This document shows positions 1 through 7,309 of a stretch of 10,031 nt of DNA, in pieces. The first letter of the stretch is position 1, and the number at the start of each line of letters is the position of its first letter. The DNA comes from Acidimicrobiia bacterium. GTDB taxonomy: Bacteria; Actinomycetota; Acidimicrobiia; IMCC26256; BP-133. The notes beneath the pieces were generated by a model. That model did not search any database and was not told where the DNA came from. It saw only the letters and a list, made by a program, of their open reading frames with translations. The stretch covers positions 1-10,031 of the forward strand of contig JAICGL010000095.1 in assembly GCA_025923175.1 (NCBI GenBank). Reading direction: 5' to 3'. Both the position numbers and the translations under genes were made by a program.

Positions 1-1
1 G

Positions 2-3000
2 AAGGCCGGGGCCCGGGCCACCGTCCACCGCCCGGCACCGCTCGACTACATCGGCGTCAAGCGCTACGACGCCGACGGTGTGGTGATCGGCGAGCGCCGC
101 TTCCTCGGCCTCTACACGTCAACGATGCACAAGGCGCCCACCGCCGAGATTCCCGTCCTGCGCCGTACGGTGGCGGCGGTGAAGCAGCGGGCCGGCTTCG
201 CTCCCGCCTCCCACGACGCCAAGGCGCTGGCCGAGGTCATCGAGTCGCTGCCCCGCCTCGAGCTGCTCGAATGCACCCCCGCCGAGCTGTTCGACACCGC
301 CCTGGGCATCCACGCCCTGCAGGAGCGGCAGCGGGTGCGGCTCTTCGCCCGGCGCGACCGGTTCGGGCGGCACTGGAGCTGCCTCGTCTTCGTTCCCCTC
401 GAGCGATACACGCAGGCCGTCCGCCAGCGGATCACCGACATCCTCATGAACGCCTTCGGCGGCACCGGGTTCGAGTACTCAGCCCAGGTCGGGGAGTCGG
501 TGCTGGCCCGACTGCACTTCACCGTTCATACCGACCCCGGCAACAGCGTCTCGCCCGACATCGAGGTGGTCGAGGCCCGCATCGCCCAGGCCACCCGGTC
601 GTGGGCCGACGACCTCTCCGAGGCGCTCCTCGAGACCTACGGCGAGGAGCGGGGCTTGAGCCTCCTGCGCCGTTTCGGAGGCGCCTTCCCGGCCGCCTAC
701 CGCGACGACTTCCCGGCCCGGGCGGCGGTGGCCGACATCGCCCACATGGAGTCGTGCGCCCAGAACTTCCCCGACATCGCGCTGAGCCTGGCCCAGCCTC
801 TGGAGGCGGAAGGGCTGCTGCGCTTCAAGCTGTTCGCCGCTGCCCGGCCGCTGCCGCTGTCGGACGTGATGCCCCTGCTGGAGAACATGGGCGTGCGGGT
901 GCTCGACCAGCGCCCCTACGAGGTGCCGACCGATTACGGCCTCGTCTGGATTCACGACTTCGGCCTCCGGCCGGCCGAAGCGGACCTCGAGGCCGACGAC
1001 GTGAAGGGCGTTTTCACCGAGGCCTTCGCCGCCGCATGGCGGGGCGAGGCGGAGAACGACGGATTCAACCGGCTCGTGCTCGGCGCGGGACTTACCGCTC
1101 GGGAGGTGGCCGTCCTCCGGGCCTACAGCAAGTACCTCCGCCAGGTGGGCTCGGCGTTCTCCCAGACGTACATGGAGCGGACCCTCGCCGCCAACCCCCA
1201 CATCGCCCGCCTTCTGGTGGATCTGTTCCAAGCCCGCTTCGACCCAGCCCGCCAGCCCGATGCCGACGACGAGGCCAGCGTCCTCACCAAGCAGCTCGAG
1301 GCAGCCATCGACGCCGTCGCCAGCCTCGACGAGGACCGCATCCTCCGCTCCTTCCTCGCCCTGGTGCAGGCGACCCTGCGCACGAACTGGTTCCGGAGGA
1401 CCGATGTGGGGCACCCGGTGGCGTTCAAGCTCGACCCGGCGCAGGTCCCCGACCTGCCCCTGCCCCGGCCCCGGTACGAGATCTGGGTTTGTTCCCCCCG
1501 GGTGGAGGGCGTCCACCTCCGCGGCGGGCGGGTCAGCCGGGGCGGGTTGCGCTGGTCGGACCGCAAGGAGGACTTCCGCACCGAGGTGCTCGGCCTCATG
1601 AAAGCGCAGATGGTCAAGAACGCCGTCATCGTCCCGGTCGGCGCCAAAGGCGGCTTCGTCATGAAACGGCCTCCGGTACTCGGTGACCGGGATGCCGTCG
1701 CCGGGGAGGTGGAGGCCTGCTACCGCGAGTTCGTTTCCGGGCTCCTCGACGTAACCGACAATATTGTCGGCGGTGAGGTCGCCCACCCACCGGCCGTGCA
1801 CACATACGACGGCGACGACCCCTACCTGGTGGTGGCGGCCGACAAGGGGACGGCCACGTTCTCCGACCTCGCCAACTCGATCGCCGCCGACTACGGCTTC
1901 TGGCTGGGCGACGCGTTCGCCTCGGGCGGCTCGTCGGGCTACGACCACAAGAAGATGGGCATCACCGCCAAGGGCGCCTGGGAGTCGGTGAAGCGCCACT
2001 TCCGCGACCTCGGCATCAACGCCGAGACGGCGCCGATCACGGTGGTCGGCATCGGCGACATGTCGGGCGACGTGTTCGGCAACGGGTTGCTCTGCTCCCG
2101 CTCGCTCAAGCTGGTGGCCGCCTTCGACCACCGCCACATCTTCATCGATCCCGACCCCGACGCGGCCGCCAGCGGCGCCGAACGTGAACGTCTCTTCAAG
2201 ATGGCCCGCTCGACGTGGGCCGACTACGACCCTGAGGTGATCTCGGCCGGCGGCGGCGTGTTTCCCCGCACCGCCAAGCTGATCCCGCTGTCGCCCGAAA
2301 TGCGCGCCGCTCTCGACCTCGACGCCGAAGCGGTCCGGCCCGCCGACCTCATCAAGGCCATCCTGCGGGCGCCGGTCGACCTGCTGTGGAACGGCGGCAT
2401 CGGCACGTACGTCAAGGCGTCGACCGAAACCAACGGCGACGTCGGCGACAAGGCCAACGACGCAGTCCGCATTGACGCCTCCGAACTGCGGGTCCGTGTT
2501 GTGGGCGAGGGTGGCAACCTCGGCTTCACCCAGCGGGGCCGCATCGAGTTCGCCCTGGCCGGCGGGCTCATCAACACCGACGCGATCGACAACTCCGGCG
2601 GGGTCGACTGCTCCGACCACGAGGTCAATATCAAGATCCTGCTCGACACCGTCGTCGCCGATGGCGAAATGACCGTCCGCCAGCGGGATCGCCTCCTGGC
2701 CGAGATGGCCGACGAAGTCGCAGCCATGGTCCTGCGGGACAACTACGACCAGACCGGGGCGCTGGCCACCGCCCGGGCGCAGGCGGGCCCGATGGTCGAC
2801 GTCCACGCCCGCTACCTCCGTTGGCTGGAGACCGAGGCGGGCCTCGACCGAGCCATCGAGTTCCTGCCCTCCGACGAGGTGCTGGCGCAGCGGCGCTCGG
2901 GCGGCGGGGGGCTCACCACCCCCGAGTTCGCCGTGCTGCTGGCCTACACAAAGCTCGACCTTTCGTCCCGGCTGCTGGCTTCCGACGCCTGCGAGGACCC

Positions 3001-3994
3001 TTGGTTCGCCCGGGAGCTGGCGGCCTACTTCCCCGGACCTCTCCGCAAGGAGCTGTTCGCCTCGGCCATGGCCCGCCATCCGCTGCGCCGCGAGATCATC
3101 GCCTCCCGGGTGACGAACCTCATCATCGACCGGGCCGGCACCAGCTTCGTCCACCGCCTCTCCGAGGAGACTGGTGCCACCGCGCCCGAGCTGGCCCGGG
3201 CGCACGTCGCCGCCTGGGAGATCTTCGGCCTCGAGGAGCTGTGGAGCGCGGTCGAGGACCTCGACAACGTCGTGCCCGCCGCCGTTCAGATCGAGATGAT
3301 GCTGCCAATCCGCCGTCTGGCCGAACGGGCCACCCGATGGCTCGTCCGCCACGGCCCCAAACCCCTCGACGTGGCCGGCGCCGTGGCGGCCAACGCTCCG
3401 GGCGCCGCTCGTCTGGCCAAGCTGCTGCCATCGCTCATGTCCTCCGCCGACCGGTCCGCCGCCGAGACCCGAACCTCTGCGTGGGTCGACGCCGGTGCGG
3501 CCAAGGACCTCGCCGCCCGGGTGGCGGCGCTCGACGGCCTCGCTCCGGCGCTCGACGTCCTCCACGTGGCCGGCGGCACCCCGATGCAGGACGGGACGGG
3601 ATTCGATACGAGCGTCGGAGCGCTCATCACCGGGCTCGGGGAACCCGGCGAAGACGTCCTCGATGACGTCGCCGCCGTCTACTTCGCCCTGGGCGAGGCC
3701 CTCGACCTCGACTATCTGCGGGACCGGATCGCCGCCCTGCCCCGCGACGACCGCTGGCAGGCGCTGGCCCGCTCGGCGCTCGGTGACGACTACGCCCAGG
3801 AACGCGCCGCGCTCACCGCCGAGATCCTCCGGGCCGGGGGCCTCGACCGGTGGATGGTTCACCACCAGGCAGCCGTCGACCGCTTCCTCTGCGTCATCGA
3901 CGACATCCGGGGCGGGACCACGCCGAACCTCGCCACCCTGTCGGTGGCCATGCGGGAGGCCCGGGCCCTCAGCCAGTCGTCAATCGCACCTTAA
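2..3994 (+). CDS. gdh: NAD-specific glutamate dehydrogenase, large type (5' truncated by window edge)
   Basis: Catalyses reversible oxidative deamination of glutamate to 2-oxoglutarate and ammonia with NAD, in the cytoplasm. The frame is open from base 2 to the TAA at 3992-3994, giving 1330 visible residues. Family members are about 1550-1650 residues, so I estimate 250-300 N-terminal residues lie off the left edge; the GTG at 80 is internal, because the residues before it (HRPAPLDYIGVKRYD) are typical of the family. The catalytic core shows KEDFRTEVLGLMKAQMVKN followed by GAKGGF (lysine about visible residue 549), then VTDN, the GDAFASGGSSGYDHKKMG stretch, and the dinucleotide-site segment GIGDMSGDVFG at visible residues 683-693. 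WNGGIGTYVK and GEGGNLGFTQ follow. The last 450 residues are the long helical C-terminal region of this family. No frameshift or missing core motif was seen. The next gene starts 94 bases downstream with an unrelated role, so an operon is not implied. Confidence 0.95.
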   Translation, partial: KAGARATVHRPAPLDYIGVKRYDADGVVIGERRFLGLYTSTMHKAPTAEIPVLRRTVAAVKQRAGFAPASHDAKALAEVIESLPRLELLECTPAELFDTALGIHALQERQRVRLFARRDRFGRHWSCLVFVPLERYTQAVRQRITDILMNAFGGTGFEYSAQVGESVLARLHFTVHTDPGNSVSPDIEVVEARIAQATRSWADDLSEALLETYGEERGLSLLRRFGGAFPAAYRDDFPARAAVADIAHMESCAQNFPDIALSLAQPLEAEGLLRFKLFAAARPLPLSDVMPLLENMGVRVLDQRPYEVPTDYGLVWIHDFGLRPAEADLEADDVKGVFTEAFAAAWRGEAENDGFNRLVLGAGLTAREVAVLRAYSKYLRQVGSAFSQTYMERTLAANPHIARLLVDLFQARFDPARQPDADDEASVLTKQLEAAIDAVASLDEDRILRSFLALVQATLRTNWFRRTDVGHPVAFKLDPAQVPDLPLPRPRYEIWVCSPRVEGVHLRGGRVSRGGLRWSDRKEDFRTEVLGLMKAQMVKNAVIVPVGAKGGFVMKRPPVLGDRDAVAGEVEACYREFVSGLLDVTDNIVGGEVAHPPAVHTYDGDDPYLVVAADKGTATFSDLANSIAADYGFWLGDAFASGGSSGYDHKKMGITAKGAWESVKRHFRDLGINAETAPITVVGIGDMSGDVFGNGLLCSRSLKLVAAFDHRHIFIDPDPDAAASGAERERLFKMARSTWADYDPEVISAGGGVFPRTAKLIPLSPEMRAALDLDAEAVRPADLIKAILRAPVDLLWNGGIGTYVKASTETNGDVGDKANDAVRIDASELRVRVVGEGGNLGFTQRGRIEFALAGGLINTDAIDNSGGVDCSDHEVNIKILLDTVVADGEMTVRQRDRLLAEMADEVAAMVLRDNYDQTGALATARAQAGPMVDVHARYLRWLETEAGLDRAIEFLPSDEVLAQRRSGGGGLTTPEFAVLLAYTKLDLSSRLLASDACEDPWFARELAAYFPGPLRKELFASAMARHPLRREIIASRVTNLIIDRAGTSFVHRLSEETGATAPELARAHVAAWEIFGLEELWSAVEDLDNVVPAAVQIEMMLPIRRLAERATRWLVRHGPKPLDVAGAVAANAPGAARLAKLLPSLMSSADRSAAETRTSAWVDAGAAKDLAARVAALDGLAPALDVLHVAGGTPMQDGTGFDTSVGALITGLGEPGEDVLDDVAAVYFALGEALDLDYLRDRIAALPRDDRWQALARSALGDDYAQERAALTAEILRAGGLDRWMVHHQAAVDRFLCVIDDIRGGTTPNLATLSVAMREARALSQSSIAP

Positions 3995-4088
3995 GTCACC
4001 CCCCGAAAGGGACGAGCGGGCCTCAACGTGCCGGGCGGACTAGTTCGTTTGGCTCAACCGGCATGGTCATCGCGCCGTTGGGTGACGT

Positions 4089-5891
4089 ATGGCCTTCTCT
4101 CGTCGGCTCCGTGTCCGTTTGCTGGGCGCCACGGCGCTCATTGCCGCCGCGACCGTGCCCATCGTGACCATTCCGGCTACGGCCACAGGCGCGGAGCGGA
4201 CGGCGGCCGCCGTGAATGCCGGCGGGTACTGGATGTACGGCGCCGATGGGGGCACCTTCGCTTTCGGGTCCGCCGGGTTCCTGGGTGCGGCCCGCAGCCA
4301 GAGCAACGACATCATCGGTATGGCCGCCAGCCGGTCGGGCGCCGGGTACTGGATGGCTGACGACGACGGCGACGTGTTCGCCTCCGGCGACGCCAACGTG
4401 TTCGGGGCGCGGGCCTCGAGCCTCGACAACGTCGCCGCCTTCGCCGCCCGGCCCCAGGGCGACGGCTACTGGCTGGCCACCCGCACGGGCGGGCTCGAGA
4501 GCTACGGCAAGGCGCCGTCCTTCCCGGGGGTCACCGTCAAGGAGTCGAAGCGGATCACCACGCTGGCGTCGACGGTCAGCGGCGCCGGAGCATGGATGGC
4601 CGCCGTCGACGGGGGTGTCTTCACCTTCGGCGATGCCGCGTTCCTCGGATCCATGGGCGGCGTGCGTCTCAACCAGCCGGTCGTGGGTATGGCCCCGACG
4701 CCCTCGGGCCGGGGCTACTGGCTGGTGGCATCGGACGGCGGGATCTTCTCGTTTGGTGACGCCGGGTTCTTCGGCTCGACAGGCAATTTGCAGCTCGTCC
4801 AGCCTGTGGTCGGCATGGCATCCACGGCCACCGGTCGTGGCTACTGGTTGGTGGCGTCGGACGGGGGTGTCTTCGCCTTCGGCGACGCCCGGTTCTACGG
4901 CTCCCTGGGTGGCATCCGGCTCAACGCCCCGGTGCGGGGCATGGTCGCCGGGCCCCCCGGGCCGGACCCGGTTTTCGAGCCGGTCCACACGTCGCCGCCG
5001 GGCACGCCCGGAGTCCCCGCACCGCCCGGAACTCCTGCGCCGCCCGCCTCGCCGGTGGCCACCCTGGTCGGGGCCGGCGACATCGCCCAGTGCGGCAGCA
5101 GCGGCCCGGCCGCTTCGAAGGCCGAGGCCACGGCCAAGCTCCTCGACGGCGTTCCTCGTAACTCGTCGACCGTCGTGTACACCACCGGCGACAACGTCTA
5201 CAACGACGGCACGGCCACCGAGTTCAAGAACTGCTACGCCCCGACGTGGGGTCGTCACAAGGACCGGACGCGGCCCGTCCCCGGCAACCACGACTACAAC
5301 ACCGCCGGCGCCTCCGGCTACTACGGGTACTTCGGAGCGGCGGCCGGGCAGGCCGGGAAGGGCTGGTACAGCTACGACCTCGGCGCCTGGCACGTCGTCG
5401 TCCTCAACAGCAATTGCTCTTCGATCGGCGGCTGCGGGGCCGGCAGCGCCCAGGAGCAGTGGCTCCGGGCCGACCTGGCGGCCAGCTCCGCCCGCTGCAC
5501 CGTGGCCATGTGGCACCACCCCCGCTTCAACTCCGGACGCACCCACGGCAACAACATGGAAGTTGCGCCGCTGTGGAGCGCCCTCTACGACTACGGGGCC
5601 GACGTCATCCTCAACGGCCACGTCCACGTCTACGAGCGCTTCGCCCCCCAGACGCCTGACGCCCGCGCCGACAGTGCGCACGGAATCCGGCAGTTCACGG
5701 TGGGGACGGGCGGCGCTTCCGGCTACGCCTTCGAGACCACACCGCAGCCGAACAGCGAGGTGCGCAGGACGGGGACGGACGGCGTGCTGAAGCTCACGTT
5801 GCGAGCCGATGGATATGACTTCAACTTCCTCGCAGTCGCCGGGCAGACCTTCAGCGACTCCGGTTCCGGGACCTGCCACGGTCGCCCGTAA
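4089..5891 (+). CDS. Secreted GYW-repeat protein with C-terminal calcineurin-like metallophosphoesterase domain
   Basis: Predicted extracellular phosphoesterase of 600 residues; substrate unknown. A signal peptide is clear: basic MAFSRRLRVR, a hydrophobic core at residues 11-29 and a likely cleavage site near ATA or TGA at 32-35. Six repeats follow (GYW, or GAW in the fourth, starting at residues 46, 86, 126, 167, 209 and 251), then a Pro/Gly-rich linker at about 291-325. The enzyme domain has the metal motifs in order: GDI (D331), GDNVY (D368), GNHD (N400), WHH (H476/H477) and GHVHVYER (H511, H513), resembling purple-acid-phosphatase-like members. Six cysteines (335, 382, 443, 449, 470, 596) all lie in the enzyme domain, which suits disulfides outside the cell. 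The ATG at 4089 is the first possible start in frame, since an in-frame TGA sits at 4083-4085. The ribosome site is weak (GGTGA, about 3 bases before the ATG). The phosphoesterase fold is secure; what the repeats bind is not known. Confidence 0.92.
   Translation: MAFSRRLRVRLLGATALIAAATVPIVTIPATATGAERTAAAVNAGGYWMYGADGGTFAFGSAGFLGAARSQSNDIIGMAASRSGAGYWMADDDGDVFASGDANVFGARASSLDNVAAFAARPQGDGYWLATRTGGLESYGKAPSFPGVTVKESKRITTLASTVSGAGAWMAAVDGGVFTFGDAAFLGSMGGVRLNQPVVGMAPTPSGRGYWLVASDGGIFSFGDAGFFGSTGNLQLVQPVVGMASTATGRGYWLVASDGGVFAFGDARFYGSLGGIRLNAPVRGMVAGPPGPDPVFEPVHTSPPGTPGVPAPPGTPAPPASPVATLVGAGDIAQCGSSGPAASKAEATAKLLDGVPRNSSTVVYTTGDNVYNDGTATEFKNCYAPTWGRHKDRTRPVPGNHDYNTAGASGYYGYFGAAAGQAGKGWYSYDLGAWHVVVLNSNCSSIGGCGAGSAQEQWLRADLAASSARCTVAMWHHPRFNSGRTHGNNMEVAPLWSALYDYGADVILNGHVHVYERFAPQTPDARADSAHGIRQFTVGTGGASGYAFETTPQPNSEVRRTGTDGVLKLTLRADGYDFNFLAVAGQTFSDSGSGTCHGRP
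4224..4950 (+). repeat. Six tandem 40-42-codon GYW repeats within the phosphoesterase gene
   Basis: Six in-frame repeats encode a unit close to GYWLVASDGGVFxFGDAxFxGS, followed by a variable stretch and PVVGMAxTxxGR. GYW positions are spaced 40, 40, 41, 42 and 42 residues. Units 5 and 6 are nearly identical in protein, and unit 4 is close to them but has GAW. Units 1-3 have drifted (for example DDDGDVF and TRTGGLE in place of SDGGVF). The unit length and alternation of aromatic strands with DGG and GDA turns fit a beta-propeller blade, so a six-bladed propeller is a reasonable inference. Similar repeats occur, to my knowledge, in surface proteins of Actinomycetota, but I cannot name a family with certainty. 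Confidence 0.85.
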
Positions 5892-5932
5892 TTCCGGGCC
5901 CAGGGGGCGTACCATGGAGTAGCTACGCGTTT

Positions 5933-5942
5933 GGGGGGAGGG
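5933..5942 (+). promoter_or_regulatory. Ribosome binding site of the alpha/beta hydrolase gene
   Basis: A purine run GGGGGGAGGG ends 3 bases before the ATG at 5946 (GGAG core at 5938-5941). It decides the start: a TTG at 5931 is in frame, but lies before this site and would add only MGGGT ahead of the signal peptide. Confidence 0.75.
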
Positions 5943-5945
5943 ACC

Positions 5946-6947
5946 ATGCGCCGGATGCTCTACGTCGCAATTTGCATGGTTGTCACGGTCGCCGGGTTCG
6001 CTGTCACGAGTGACGCACCGGCTGCTGACTCTTCGGGGACACCCCGCGCCCCGGGCCGTGGTGTGAGCCTGGTCCGTCAACCGGTCGAGTTCACCGTCAT
6101 GAACACGCAAGAGGGGAACGCCGCCCGCAAGCTCGTCGGCTACCGCTACGACCCGTTCTGCCAGTCGAAGACGGCGGTCCTGCTCCTGCACGGCCTGTCC
6201 TACACCAAGGAGGCCTGGGACTTCCCCGGCTACTCGGTGGCTCAGGAGATCGCCAAGGCCGGCTACACGGTCCTCGCCTATGACCGGCTCGGCTACGGCG
6301 AGAGCAAGCTCGAGAACGGCTACATGGTGACGCACGAGGCCATGGCCGGCCAGGCCAACCAGGTCATCAAGCAGCTCCGGGATCAGGGCTTCGAGCACGT
6401 CGTGCTCGGCGGGCACTCCGCCGGCGCGGGGGCCACCGAGTTTCTGGCCGGTACCTTCGGCGGCGTCGACGCCATCATGCCCCTCGGCTGGCACCACCGC
6501 CCGTCCAACGAGCTCGGCCAGGACTTCTTCACCGGCGACACGCCCCGGGCCCTCCAGGACGACTACGAGTACTTCCTCGGCACGCCGGAACACCGCGCCG
6601 AGATGTTCTTCGAGCCCAACGCCGACCCGGCGGTGGTGGAGGCCGACGCCAAGGCGGCCGTGCCCACGCCCAGCGGGGAGATCCTCACCATCAACAAGCA
6701 GCCATCGCGTTTCGTCACCGGCAGGATCGACGTGCCGGTCTTCCTCCAGTTCGGTGCGAAGGACCGGCTCTTCGAGTTGCAGTACGCCAGGATGCACGCC
6801 GACGAGTTCCGCTCCTCGCCGTCGGTGACGGTCGACGTCGTTCCGCTCTCGGGCCACACCTTCATGCTGACCAAGGAAGGCCTTGCCGGTACCGAGCGGT
6901 TGGTGAAGTGGCTCCGGTCGCGCCCGGAGGCGCCGTCCTGCCTCTAG
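5946..6947 (+). CDS. Secreted alpha/beta-fold hydrolase
   Basis: Predicted exported serine hydrolase (esterase or lipase-like; substrate unknown), 333 residues. The N-terminus MRRMLYVAICMVVTVAGFAVTSDAPAA reads as a signal peptide with likely cleavage after residue 27; Cys10 lies in the hydrophobic core and has no lipobox. The fold markers are in order: LLLHGLSY (oxyanion-hole region, H82-G83), YDRLGYGES, the nucleophile elbow GHSAG with Ser158, the acid Asp273 in FGAKDRLF, and His304 in SGHTFM. The segment between about residues 180 and 255, with a DDYEYFLGTPEHR stretch, is probably a lid or cap. Cys72 and Cys332 could form a disulfide. It begins 54 bases after the phosphoesterase gene, with no promoter I can support between them, so the two secreted hydrolases may be co-transcribed. 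Its TAG stop overlaps the stop of the convergent STAS gene. Confidence 0.9.
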   Translation: MRRMLYVAICMVVTVAGFAVTSDAPAADSSGTPRAPGRGVSLVRQPVEFTVMNTQEGNAARKLVGYRYDPFCQSKTAVLLLHGLSYTKEAWDFPGYSVAQEIAKAGYTVLAYDRLGYGESKLENGYMVTHEAMAGQANQVIKQLRDQGFEHVVLGGHSAGAGATEFLAGTFGGVDAIMPLGWHHRPSNELGQDFFTGDTPRALQDDYEYFLGTPEHRAEMFFEPNADPAVVEADAKAAVPTPSGEILTINKQPSRFVTGRIDVPVFLQFGAKDRLFELQYARMHADEFRSSPSVTVDVVPLSGHTFMLTKEGLAGTERLVKWLRSRPEAPSCL

Positions 6948-7309
6948 TACTGCGGTGCGCCGCCTTCTCGCAGGGCGGCGCAGGCTTCGTCGGCGGTCGG
7001 GCGGAACATCACGGCCTCGTCGAGATGGGTGATCTTCAGCAGTTTCCGTACCGGTGAATCCGGCGCGACCGCGACGGCCATGCCCTGCCGGGCGGCGTGC
7101 AGCGAACGCACGAACGAGAACAGCATGCGGATCCCCACGCTGTCGATGTAGCGGACGTCGCACAGGTCGACGACGAGCCCGGCGACGTCGTTGGGGATGG
7201 CCTCGAGGATCGCGGCCGACAGGGTCGGCGTATTGGCCAGGTCCACCTCGCCTTCCAGCCGTACGACGACCACGTCGTCCTGCCGGGTGATCTCGATGCC
7301 GCGGCTCAT
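6944..7309 (-). CDS. STAS-domain anti-sigma factor antagonist
   Basis: Small cytoplasmic partner-switching protein of 121 residues, of the RsbV/SpoIIAA type. When unphosphorylated it should bind an anti-sigma kinase and free a sigma factor. The STAS pattern is complete: beta strand VVVVRLEGEVDLANTPTL, then VVDLCDVRYIDSVGIRML with the phosphorylatable Ser57 in the DSxG motif, then the C-terminal LDEAVMFRPTADEA segment. The ATG at 7309 overlaps the TGA stop of the upstream phosphatase/kinase gene (ATGA), and GGGGAG lies 8 bases before it at 7323-7318, inside that gene. A longer open frame starting at 7453 is not used, since its first 48 residues are Arg/Ala-rich antisense-like sequence. The overlap strongly suggests translational coupling and a direct partnership: the upstream protein has both a PP2C domain that could dephosphorylate Ser57 and a kinase-like domain that could phosphorylate it. 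Confidence 0.93.
   Translation of the reverse strand: MSRGIEITRQDDVVVVRLEGEVDLANTPTLSAAILEAIPNDVAGLVVDLCDVRYIDSVGIRMLFSFVRSLHAARQGMAVAVAPDSPVRKLLKITHLDEAVMFRPTADEACAALREGGAPQY
6957..6981. other. GC-rich inverted repeat at the convergent gene ends
   Basis: GCGCCGCC (6957-6964) and GGCGGCGC (6974-6981) form a perfect 8-bp stem with a 9-base loop. It lies 9 bases past the stop of the hydrolase gene and inside the last codons of the STAS gene. There is no T tract on the + side, so it is not a canonical terminator. It may still help end or protect the hydrolase mRNA, or be chance in GC-rich sequence. Confidence 0.4.

Noticed and set aside
479..3865. Minus-strand open frame of 1128 codons opposite the glutamate dehydrogenase
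   Set aside because: It is the antisense shadow of a strongly conserved gene in GC-rich DNA; its product is low-complexity Gly/Val/Arg/His-rich and has no recognisable domain.
4000..4025. CCC-GAAA-GGG hairpin after the glutamate dehydrogenase stop as a terminator
   Set aside because: The stem is only 3-4 bp and no T tract follows.
5892..5945. Promoter before the alpha/beta hydrolase (TACCAT at 5910-5915)
   Set aside because: The TAnnnT match has no -35 at a workable distance, so I do not call it.
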